Shown one piece after another: positions 50,996-60,779 of a stretch of 64,000 nucleotides of DNA. The position numbers and the translations under genes are program-made. The DNA comes from Clostridia bacterium UC5.1-1D2 (GTDB lineage: Bacteria; Bacillota; Clostridia; Lachnospirales; Lachnospiraceae), in assembly GCA_001304855.1 (NCBI GenBank), contig BBZN01000001.1, positions 203,042 through 267,041 on the forward strand, read 5' to 3'. Positions within the stretch are counted from its first letter, which is position 1. Every line of letters begins with the position of its first letter. Under the pieces are notes generated by a model. That model saw only the letters and a program-made list of their open reading frames with translations, ran no database searches and had not been told where the DNA came from.

Positions 50996-51776
50996 GTGAA
51001 GATAGTCGTTTGTGTAAAACAGGTACCGGATACAAAAGGCGGAGTGAAATTCAATCCGGACGGTACATTAGATAGAGGCGCAATGCTGGCAATTATGAAT
51101 CCGGACGACAAAGCCGGACTGGAGGCTGCGCTGCGGTTAAAGGATGAATACGGCGCTGAGGTTACTGTCATCACCATGGGTCTCCCGAAGGCGGACGAGG
51201 TGCTCCATGAAGCGCTTGCAATGGGCGCGGATAAAGGGATCCTTCTGACCGACAGGGTTCTGGGCGGCTCCGATACATGGGCTACCTCCACGGCGCTGGC
51301 GGGAGCTATCAGAAACCTTGAATATGATTTGATTATTTCAGGACGTCAGGCCATTGACGGAGATACGGCTCAGGTAGGACCACAGATTTCAGAGCATTTG
51401 AATATACCTGTTATTTCTTATGCGCAGGATATCAAAATTGAGGGAAATACAGTTGTGGTTGAGCGTCAGTTTGAGGACAGATACCATGTTTTAAAAGCTC
51501 AGATGCCCTGCCTTATCACTGCTCTTTCAGAATTGAACGAACCCCGCTACATGACTCCAGGCGGAATTTTCGACGCTTACGATGCGGAGATCACTGTTTG
51601 GGGCAGAGCCGATTTAAAAGATGTGGATGACGGCGATCTGGGCCTGAAGGGTTCTCCCACGCAGATTGCCAAGCGTCTGACAAGGTGAGAAAGGCGCCGG
51701 AGAGGTGGTAAATTTAGACCCACAGGAGTCTGTAAGCTATATCATGGACAAATTAACTGAGAAACATATCATTTAA
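50996..51776 (+). CDS. etfB: Electron transfer flavoprotein subunit beta, two frameshifts near the 3' end
   Basis: About 260 residues starting at GTG 50996, with AAGGAGGAC 8 bp upstream. KIVVCVKQVPDTKGGVKFNP, DLIISGRQAIDGDTAQVGPQ (the ETF beta signature) and LPCLITALSELNEPRYMT-like reading are clear. Two closely spaced missing bases at about 51680 and 51698 hide the true end: repaired, it reads KASDKVRKGAGEVVNLDPQE and ends TEKHII at 51776. EtfB binds the bifurcating flavin in the Bcd-EtfAB complex. It starts 12 bp after bcd and is followed by etfA. Confidence 0.95.
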
Positions 51777-51801
51777 TATTAAAGGAAAAGTGGTGAACAG
51801 A

Positions 51802-52848
51802 ATGGGTTTAGAAGAATATAAGGGCGTATATATCTTTGCGCAGCAGGTGGACAATAAATTAAGCAATATTGCATTTGAGTTGCTTGGAAAGGCCAGAGAT
51901 CTGGCGAAAGATTTAGATACAGACGTTTCAGCAGTTCTTATCGGTTCAGGAGTTAAAGGGCTGGCGGATGAACTGGCGGCATATGGAGCAGACAAGGTTA
52001 TCGTCGTGGACGACCCTGAGCTGAAGGAATACAGAACTGAGCCTTATGCCCATGCGCTGTCCTCTGTTATTAACAAATACAAACCGGAAATTGTGCTGGT
52101 GGGTGCAACTGCTATCGGAAGGGATTTAGGTCCCCGGGTGTCCGCAAGAGTTGCAACAGGACTGACTGCAGACTGTACCAAACTGGATATCGGCGATTTC
52201 CCGCTGAATCCGGTGGCAGGCAGAGAGCAGAAGCACAATCAGCTCCTGATGACGCGTCCTGCTTTTGGCGGGAACACCATTGCCACCATTGCCTGCCCCA
52301 ACCATCGTCCTCAGATGGCCACTGTGCGTCCGGGCGTTATGCAGGCCATTGACCGCATAGACGGCGCCAAGGCAGTCGTTGAGGAATACAATCCCGGATT
52401 TGCTCCCAACGGCAACTATGTGGAGATTGTTGATATTGTAAAGGCGGTAAATGACGTCGTTGATATTATGGATGCCAAGATTCTGGTTTCCGGCGGCCGC
52501 GGTATGGGAAGCCCTGAAAACTTTAAGATCCTGGAAGAACTGGCTGCAGCAATCGGCGGAGAGGTGAGCTGCTCACGTGCAGTTGTAGATGCAGGCTGGA
52601 AGCCCAAGGATTTACAGGTAGGACAGACAGGAAAGACAGTCCGCCCCAACGTATATTTTGCAGTTGGTATCTCAGGAGCCATTCAGCATGTGGCAGGTAT
52701 GGAGGAAGCAGATCTTATCATTGCCATTAACAAAGATGAAACAGCGCCTATTTTTGAAGTGGCGGATTACGGCATCGTAGGTGATTTGAACAAGATTGTG
52801 CCGGATCTGACAAAGCAGATTCTGGCGGTAAAAGCAGCGAAGGCGTAA
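51802..52848 (+). CDS. etfA: Electron transfer flavoprotein subunit alpha
   Basis: An unbroken protein of about 348 residues. GLEEYKGVYIFAQQVDNKLS at the start, GATAIGRDLGPRVSARVATG in the N-terminal domain, and the C-terminal FAD domain with VSGGRGMGSPENFKILEELA, GQTGKTVRPNVYFAVGISG and INKDETAPIFEVADYGIVGD. It carries the electron-shuttling FAD of the complex. Start set at ATG 51802 with GGTGA upstream; GTG at 51790 or 51793 is possible and would add three or four residues. The operon ends at a strong terminator. Confidence 0.96.
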   Translation: MGLEEYKGVYIFAQQVDNKLSNIAFELLGKARDLAKDLDTDVSAVLIGSGVKGLADELAAYGADKVIVVDDPELKEYRTEPYAHALSSVINKYKPEIVLVGATAIGRDLGPRVSARVATGLTADCTKLDIGDFPLNPVAGREQKHNQLLMTRPAFGGNTIATIACPNHRPQMATVRPGVMQAIDRIDGAKAVVEEYNPGFAPNGNYVEIVDIVKAVNDVVDIMDAKILVSGGRGMGSPENFKILEELAAAIGGEVSCSRAVVDAGWKPKDLQVGQTGKTVRPNVYFAVGISGAIQHVAGMEEADLIIAINKDETAPIFEVADYGIVGDLNKIVPDLTKQILAVKAAKA

Positions 52849-52875
52849 AGATGCATAAGGGTTAGGATAATCAGG

Positions 52876-52936
52876 GAGCGTTGCAGACAGGTATAAGAGC
52901 ATTTGTGCTTTTATACTGTCTGCGGCGCTCTTTTTT
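52876..52936 (+). terminator. Rho-independent terminator of the butyrate operon
   Basis: A long stem, GAGCG..GCAGACAGGTATAAGAGC / GCTTTTATACTGTCTGC..CGCTC, then TTTTTT, 27 bp after etfA. Confidence 0.92.
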
Positions 52937-53107
52937 GGCCCTTTTTATAATATCAGTAAAAAGCGTTTTCCTATGAAAAGCATGAAAAGTATGAAACAAG
53001 ATTGAATACGGCAGCCATTCATGATATATTGAATCATATAAATTGGCCGGATGGCAGAAAACAGCAGATACGCTTGCTTTGGCAGTGGAAACTGTGGGAG
53101 AGAGATT

Positions 53108-55228
53108 ATGACTTATGAACAATACAACTCGCTGATTATAGACGAGGATAATTTGATTTATTATATTTCCGATCTGTATACCTACGATTTATATCATCTT
53201 ACAAAGGCTGGCATGGAACGATGCGGTTTGAAATCGCCGGAAGAATATATGGGACGGAAATGTTATGAGCTGCTTCATGGGCTGGACTCCCCCTGCCCCT
53301 TTTGTACAAATAAAGCGTTGCAAAAAGGAAAGAAATACTGCTGGGAGCGCTATAATCATAAGCTAAACCGGTGGGTGGAGATGGAAGACGCAATTGTCAT
53401 CATAGACGGCAGACCCTGCCGTTTGGAGCGGGTACGGGATATAACAGAACAAAAGCAGCTGTCTGAGCGTCTGACCATGGAGAAAATATTGGTTGACTGC
53501 GTCAGGATTCTGGCGACAGAACGGAACCTGGATCATGCTGTGGACAAGTTTCTGATGTATATAGGGCAGTATTATCACGCAAAGAGGTCCTATATTTTTG
53601 AAATAGATTATGATAACGGGACCATAAGGAACACATATGAGTGGTGTGCCGGAGGAGTTAAGTCGGAGATCGGACATTTGCAGTCTGTTCCTTTGGAATA
53701 TGTGTCTTTCTGGCTTAAGAAGTTTGAGGAGACAGGTGAATTTTACCTGACTTCCCTGCAGGAGCAGTATCCGCCGGATTCACCGGAGTACAGCATTCTC
53801 AAATCCCAGGGGATAGAGAGCCTGATGACTGCCCCTCTGGTAAGAGGGGAACGGATCGTGGGTTTCCTGGGGGTGGATGATCCCTCCGGGGAACAGAGCG
53901 ATCTTACGTTACTGCGCACATCTGCACATTTTGTAATTGAAGAGCTGGAAAAGAGGCGCCTCATCCAGGAGCTCCATTACGCCTCCTTCACGGATATGCT
54001 CACAGGCTAAATAACCGCAACCAATATATGAAGGTATTGAATGCGTATAAAGAAAACCCGCCCGATTCCCTGGGAGTTTCCTTTATTGATATTAACGGGA
54101 TGAAGAAGCTCAACGACTCATATGGTCATGAATATGGGGACTGGGTGATAGAAACGGTTGCCGGAATTCTCAAAGGGCAGTGGGAGGCAGACGCCTACCG
54201 TATTGGCGGGGACGAGTTTGTTATACTGCGGGAAAATATAGGCGAGCAGGCGTTCCTGCAGGAGGCCGCGGCTCTCAGGGAAGCTTTTGAAGCGGACAGC
54301 GTATGTGAAGTCTCCCTTGGATATTCCTGGGGGAAGGGGAGCTGGATGTAAATACACTGATTGTGGAGGCGGACGAAAAGATGTATGCTGAGAAGCAATC
54401 CTACTATAAGGAGGCCCTCAGTCATGGACGGACGGTCAGAACCGGTATCGCAGAGGATGTGCTGAGACAGATTAAAGAAGGAAGGTTCATTGTCTATTTT
54501 CAGCCTCAGGTGGATATTAGGACACAGGAGCTTGTAGGCGCAGAAGCCCTTATCAGAAAAATCGGCCCTGGGGGAAGCATAATCATGCCTCAGAACTTCA
54601 TTCCTTATTATGAGATTGAAGGGATCGTGCGGCATGTAGACCTTTACGTTTTAGAGACAGCCTGCGCTGCCATCAGCCAGTGGCGGAAAGAGCAGATTCC
54701 CATGCATGTTTCAGTGAACTTTTCCAGGGTTACTCTGATGGAACGCAATATTGTCAATCACATTTTGGATATATGCAACCGATATGACGTCTTGCCGTCC
54801 TGGATCACCATAGAGGTCACTGAGAGCGCCGGTAAGATGAAACAGGAGGAATTGCTGGCGCTGGTCAACCGCCTTACAAAAGCGGGCTTTGTTATTTCGC
54901 TTGACGATTTCGGCACCAAATATTCTAACCTGTCCATTTTGACTGCAATGAATTTTAATGAAGTCAAGCTGGACAAGTCTCTGGTGGACGGCCTTGCGGA
55001 CAACCATAACAGCAAGGTGATTCTGAAAAACGCCATACAGATGTGTAATGATTTGGAAAGCACACATGCCTGGCAGAAGGAATTGAAACGAAAGAACAGC
55101 TGCATCTGTTGTCCGAATACGCATGTAAATACGGCCAGGGATATCTGTTTTCAAAACCGCTGAGTTTTGAAGAATTCACCGGATTTTTGAAAGAGAGGCG
55201 GGACGGGGCCGGAGGAAAAGGAGAGTAA
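53108..55228 (+). CDS. PAS-GAF-GGDEF-EAL cyclic-di-GMP turnover protein, three frameshifts
   Basis: About 707 residues, no membrane segment. An N-terminal PAS-like domain (residues 1-120) contains the cysteine cluster SPCPFCTNKALQ. A GAF-like domain (about 130-295) has YYHAKRSYIFEIDYDNGTI and GIESLMTAPLVRGERIVGFL. Next come GGDEF (YRIGGDEFVILREN, active-site motif intact) and EAL (ELVGAEALIRK, VNFSRVTLMERNIVN, LDDFGTKYSNLS). One base is missing at about 54007, 54336 and 55061; repaired, the end reads LSEYACKYGQGYLFSKPLS. Both diguanylate cyclase and phosphodiesterase motifs are present; which activity dominates is unknown. Confidence 0.92.
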
Positions 55229-55286
55229 AACCGCTTTTACGCTTTTTGGACTGATATCCGGGAATGGGGGTTTTGGATGGAATGCA

Positions 55287-56786
55287 TCAATCCAGAAGCT
55301 TTCGTATTAATTCCTTTATCCTTGATTTAATATTTGTCCTGTGGATGCCTGTGTAGCCTTGTTTCTCTGCAAGCCGAAGCAGATATTCGCGGTACAGCGC
55401 CACAATCTCTGGCTGAGAGATTTCAAAAACTGTAAAAGGCTCAGAAGTGTGCACCAGCAGCGCTCTGTGTTTTTCCTTCACCATGAGAGAACTCTCGTTC
55501 TCAGCAGGTCCCTCCAGCGGGACAAAATGATAGTTCTCATGAGTCTCCAGAATATGGAGAATTTTCTTCAGATGCATGGCGTAAGTTTCCGGCGTGTAGT
55601 AAAGTACTTCTACTGAGCCTAAGGAGCTTATTATAGGTACGGCGCCTGCCCGGACTTGTTCCACACTGGCCAGATGGACAATGTCAATCATATTGTACTT
55701 GTCCTGCTCCAGCTCCAGCTTCTGCATCTCCTGGTAATAAAGCCGGCCTAACCGTTTCATTTCAATGTCCTCCCTCTTCTCTATAGAATTGGCAATCAGC
55801 TCAAGCGGAGCAGTCACCGCAGATAAGGAAAGTACTTTCTGTATGCGGAAACCATGGGGGGAGAGAAACTTCATAAAGCATTGGAGCAGTTGCTGTGGTT
55901 CTCTATAGGTGTTCAGCATGGGGCGGCACATAGACAGATAGTCATGGAATTCCGCTTCAATGGCCTGAAGCAATCGGGGATCTGTGGTCAGCATGGTCGC
56001 ATAGCTCTGGGTTTTCCCTGCCATGGAGTGGGATGCAATTGCAATTTGTCCGGGCAGCGAAATAATAGTATGCCTGTGGAGGCGATCCCGGATATGGGGG
56101 TAAAAGTAGGCGCTTACCCTGCCGGTCATATAGAGAGGTATCCAGCGGGTCAGGGATTCCAGTATCTGGTCCCCAGAATAGATGGACGGTATGATATGGA
56201 TAATCCGCATTCCCCGCTGCAGGCAGGTTAACAGCCCGGATTGCATGCCGGAGATAAAGTCATAGTCCTCCATAAGCCAGTCGTCTGTCTCGTCGGCCAT
56301 GATACAGAGCGTATCTTGCTTAAGACCCAGCATGTGCTGATATGCGGTCCGCACAGCCGCGCGTTTCCCCTCGTTACCGTAATAGATAAAGTTCCCCTTA
56401 AGGCTGATTATGTGGGGCTCCAGGGCGGAGTCCGGCGCAGCCTTTTTTATATTTAACGATTCAAAGGTCCCCATGAAGCGTTCAACGCCGTTTGTATCTC
56501 CGCAAAGCCAGTAAAAAAGGAATTCCGATAGCTGCTCCTGCCTGACTGTAATAATCCGCTTCACGCCTGCTACCTCGGACAGAGCCTGCCTCTGGTATTC
56601 CGTGATGCACCGTTCTGCAAAGAATTCTGCCATGTTTCTCAGCTGCTCAGGTTTACGCGGCGTCCCTCTTTTTCCATTGCGGAGACGGCTTATGATGGAG
56701 GGATCTGCCTTGATTGCCCGGGCCAATTCTTTGTTTGACGTTTGCGTCAGATTCATGACAAAGATTAACTTTTCATAGAACTGCAT
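55287..56786 (-). CDS. Large helix-turn-helix regulator (XRE-like N terminus, unknown C-terminal domain)
   Basis: An unbroken protein of about 499 residues. The first 65 residues form a Cro/CI-like helix-turn-helix (LTQTSNKELARAIKADPSII then SRLRNGKRGTPRKPEQL). The remaining 430 residues are soluble and match no family I can name; they include an ADETDDWLMEDYDFISGMQS stretch and a C-terminal helical part. Start at 56786 with AAGGGGGT upstream; ATG 56837 is unlikely. A TTGTCA-N17-TATACT promoter and two palindromes lie upstream. Convergent with the GGDEF-EAL gene and divergent from the hybrid kinases. Confidence 0.8.
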   Translation of the reverse strand: MQFYEKLIFVMNLTQTSNKELARAIKADPSIISRLRNGKRGTPRKPEQLRNMAEFFAERCITEYQRQALSEVAGVKRIITVRQEQLSEFLFYWLCGDTNGVERFMGTFESLNIKKAAPDSALEPHIISLKGNFIYYGNEGKRAAVRTAYQHMLGLKQDTLCIMADETDDWLMEDYDFISGMQSGLLTCLQRGMRIIHIIPSIYSGDQILESLTRWIPLYMTGRVSAYFYPHIRDRLHRHTIISLPGQIAIASHSMAGKTQSYATMLTTDPRLLQAIEAEFHDYLSMCRPMLNTYREPQQLLQCFMKFLSPHGFRIQKVLSLSAVTAPLELIANSIEKREDIEMKRLGRLYYQEMQKLELEQDKYNMIDIVHLASVEQVRAGAVPIISSLGSVEVLYYTPETYAMHLKKILHILETHENYHFVPLEGPAENESSLMVKEKHRALLVHTSEPFTVFEISQPEIVALYREYLLRLAEKQGYTGIHRTNIKSRIKELIRKLLD

Positions 56787-57132
56787 TGTTCTACCCCCTT
56801 TTTGTTCCAGTATACCATGCAGCAAAATACTTGACAATGAATTGTCATTTAAAATGACGTAAAGATACTGTTATATTTTGCGTTTACACTTGAATTCTAA
56901 GGATGATTCAAGTAAAATATAGGTGCTGAAAAGGACGTTCTGCTTTTAGTGTCATTAAAATTGATAAAAATGTCTCCCTCCTGCGAAAAACTGTCTCCAT
57001 AAAAATGGGCGGATAACCACGCTTTGGAGCGCAGAAACATGCTTAAATAAAATGATACAGCAGCCGGCGAAACCTTGTATGCTGCAAAAGCCGGCGGCAA
57101 TACGAGAGCCGGACATGGAAAGGATAAAACCA
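56787..57132. promoter_or_regulatory. Divergent control region: minus-strand promoter and two palindromes
   Basis: Minus-strand promoter: TTGTCA (56832-56837 region), 17-bp spacer, TATACT (56809-56814). Just upstream of its -35 box is the palindrome GTCATTT-A-AAATGAC at 56844-56858, and further on ACTTGAAT, 10 bases, ATTCAAGT at 56888-56913. They are candidate operators for the divergent HTH regulator. No gene is seen in the 346 bp; the promoter for the hybrid kinase was not found with confidence. Confidence 0.6.
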
Positions 57133-60100
57133 ATGGAAAGAGCAATGACTGCCTGGGAGACTCTGCAGGCGTTCTGCAGGGCCTGGTTTGAACGGCGCTG
57201 TGCGGAAGAAACGTACCTTTTTCTGGCCGATGAATTCTGCTTTGTGGGAACAGGAGAGAATGAGTTTGCACACAGCCCCCAGGAGATGAAAGAATATTTG
57301 GCGAAGGATATTCAGGAGATACCGGAGCCTTTTTCCGTTGAATTAACGCTCTTTCAGGAGCAGGAGATCGACCGGAGGACGCGCAATTTATCTGTAGGGA
57401 TGAACCTTAAAAATTCACAGTACCGCTGGAGGCTGAGAGGCTTTTTTACTCTAACCGGCTGCGAGGGTAACTGGCGTTTTCGTACCCTGTGGTTTTCGGA
57501 ACCGGGAATCAGCCAGCAGGGCGAGGAACACTATCCTCATACGCTGGTTGTGGAGAAGCTGGCCAGGCAGCGCCAGGAGCTTCTTGGAGACGCCTGCCGG
57601 GCGGTATGATGGGCGGATATATAGAGGAGGGATTTCCCTTCTACTTTATAAATAAACGGATGCTGGAGCACCTTGACTATGCCGGAGAGGAAGAATTCGT
57701 GGCCGATATCGGGGGCATGGTCTCTAATTGCATGCACCCCGACGACCGGGCTATGGTGGACGCGGCGGTTGCCGGCCAAATATCGGAGTGCGGCGAGTAT
57801 ACGGTTGAGTACCGCATAAAGAAGCGGGACGGATCTTATATCTGGGTTCATGATCTCGGGCGTGAGGTTACTGCGGAAAACGGAAAGCCTGCCATCATAT
57901 CGGTATGCATCGATATCACGGCCCAGAAAAAGGCCCAGGCTGAAATTATGCATCTCTATAACAACGTTCCCGGCGCAGTGTTCCGCGTCAGATGTGATGA
58001 CAATTTTTCCGTTGCAGATGCCAATGATGGTCTGTATGAGTTTTTGGGCTATACGCGGGATGAGTTTCTTGCACTGGGAAACCAGATGGCTGCTGTGGTT
58101 TATCCGGGTGACCTGGACGCTGTGCGTGAAAAATTGATGGCGGATCAGGGCCGAGGGGACACCATCCGGGATGAACACCGGATAATCTGCAAGGACGGTA
58201 GCATTAAATGGATATCTCTGAAGGCCCAATTAATGCCAGGAGACGACGGAAAGCCATATTTCTACGGAGTTTTTGTAGATATTACTGATGAGAAGCTGGC
58301 CCGAAGCCGGGTCAGGAAATTATACGAAAAGGAACTGGCTTATTTCGCTCAGGCGGCTTCGGCGGAGGGGAGTATTCAGGGACGCGTCAACGTTACCCAG
58401 AATAAGGTGGAAAGCTACCATTCCACGGCAGCTGCAGCTATCGCACAAAAGGGGGACTCCTATGATCAGGCTATCAGGAATCTGGCGGATTCCGCCTCAG
58501 ATGCCGGCTATGGCGGCCGCCTCCGCGCCGCCCTGGAGAGAGAAGATGTGCTGAAAAGCTTTGCCGCCGGGAAAACAAATCTTCAGTTCGAGTTTCTTCG
58601 GAAACGGAAGGATGGCCGCTCTTTCTGGGGAAGAACGAATTTCAGGTTCTACAAGAATCCGGAAAACGGCGACGTCATAGCGTTTTTTTATACCATTGAT
58701 GTCACAGAGCAGAAAATTCAGGAGCAGCTCCTGAGCAAAGTCACCGAACTGGATTATGAGATTATATCCGATATTGACATCCGCAATGATACATATCATG
58801 TAGTTTCGTTCCATCCAGGCACTGAGGGGATGATGCCGGAAAAAGGAAGGTTTTGGGCAGAGGCCAGAGAAATCGCGGCAACCTCTATGGAGGAGGGCGA
58901 GGGGCGGGAGTATCTTGCCAAATTGGATGTTGCTTATATGCAGCATGAGTTAGATGAACACGGCAGTTACAACTTCATGGCAAAAACCAGGGATGAATAT
59001 GGAGTACCACGTGTTAAGCGGTTTCAGGTCTTTTATATCAGCCGGGAACTGGGGCGCGTGTGCATTGCACGCACCGATGTAACAGATATCATCCGGCAGG
59101 AACATCAGCAAAGGGAGGCCCTGACAGCCGCGCTGGCGGCTGCAGAGCAGGCTAACGCTGCCAAGACAGATTTCCTCTCCCGTATGAGTCATGAAATTCG
59201 CACGCCTATGAATGCCATCATTGGCATGAGCACCATTGCCGCCCAGGCTGTGGGCAATGATGAGCAGGTGGCCGAGTGTATTTCAAAGATTGGAATTTCA
59301 TCCCGGTTCCTGCTGTCTCTTATTAATGATATTCTGGACATGAGCCGGATAGAAAGCGGAAAAATACTTCTAAAGAACGAAAAAATACCTATGGAGGATT
59401 TCCTGAACGGTCTCAATACCATATGCTACAGTCAGGCGGCGGCAAAGAGCGTGGATTTTGAATGTATCGCAGACCCCATGCTGGACGATTTTTATATTGG
59501 GGATGCCATGAAACTGCAGCAGGTCCTGCTCAACATTTTATCCAACGCCGTCAAATTCACCGGAGAGGGCGGTAAGGTTTCTTTCTCAGTGGGACTCCAC
59601 AGGAAAATAAAGAATTGCGCTGAACTGCGTTTTGTCATCAATGACAACGGCATCGGTATCAGCGAGTCATTCCTCCAACATATGTTTGAGCCCTTTTCCC
59701 AGGAATCCATGGGTACAACGGCTTTATATGGAGGTACAGGGCTGGGACTGTCCATATCAAAAAGTATAGTTGATATGATGGGCGGAAAAATCACTGTGCG
59801 TTCCATTAAAGGAATCGGATCGGAATTCACTGTGGATATTCAGCTCGGCATCACAGACGAGGAATTGCTCCGCCGCAGCAGGAAAAAAGCAATCCCCAAT
59901 TTTTCTACGCTCAAAACGCTGGTGGTAGATGATGACGTATGTGTATGCGAAAGCGCTGTAGTCACGCTGAAGGAGATGGGGATTACCGCCGAATGGACGG
60001 ACAGCGGCCGCAAAGCGATTGAACGGATACAGGAATTGTGGGAGGCCGGTAAATATTTTGATATGATTCTTATTGACTGGAAGATGCCTGATATGGATGG

Positions 60101-60717
60101 AATTGAGACTGCCCGGCGCATCAGGGCCATCATAGGTCCGGAGGTCACCATTATCATCATGACCGCATATGACTGGGCCGCTATCGAGCACGAAGCTAAA
60201 TTAGCAGGCGTCAATCTTTTGATGAGCAAGCCCATGTTCAAGTCGTCCCTGATTTCCGCCTTCTCTAAGGCATTGGGAGAAAAGGAAGAGATCAAAGAGG
60301 AGGATACTCCTGTCATATTTGACTTTAACGGCCGCCGTATCCTTTTGGCAGAAGACAACGCCATCAATACCGAAGTGGCATTGGCGGTGCTTGAAAGCAA
60401 GGGATTTACCGTGGACACTGCGGAAAACGGCCTCCGGGCCATCGAGATGTTCGGTAAGTCCAAAAAGGATTTTATGACGCTATTCTTATGGATATCCGGA
60501 TGCCGCAGATGGACGGGCTGACGGCAGCGATAACATCCGGCATATGACAAACGGCGATGCCAGGACCATCCCTATTATCGCTATGACGGCCAATGCCTTT
60601 GACGACGACATTGAAAAGAGTAAGGCTGCGGGGATGAATGCCCATCTGTCCAAGCCGATTGAGCCGGAACGGCTGTTCCAGGTCCTTTACGATTTTATCG
60701 TGGGACAGGAGGAATAA
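57133..60717 (+). CDS. Hybrid sensor histidine kinase: NTF2-like, PAS repeats, HisKA, HATPase, two receivers; three frameshifts
   Basis: About 1195 residues, no membrane segment, so a cytosolic sensor. Residues 1-135 are NTF2/SnoaL-like (ETLQAFCRAWFERRCAEETY). Three or four PAS-type units follow (VEYRIKKRDGSYIWVHDLGR; DEHRIICKDGSIKWISLKAQ). Kinase core: RMSHEIRTPMNAIIGMS (His), LNILSNAVKFTGEGGKV, NDNGIGISE, GGTGLGLSISKSI. Receiver 1: VVDDDVCVCES and ILIDWKMPDMDG; receiver 2: LLAEDNAINTEVA and, after repair, ILMDIRMPQMDG. One base is missing at about 57594, 60474 and 60531. ATG 57133 follows AAAGGA. The signal is unknown. Confidence 0.92.
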
Positions 60718-60779
60718 GAGATGGCCGATTTAAAAATAGAGCTTGGATTTGCTGGAAATACTGGGAAGGGGAAATCAGA

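Noticed and set aside
60721..60777. 18-codon frame between the two hybrid kinases
   Set aside because: Too short for support and has no independent ribosome-binding site; probably spacer.
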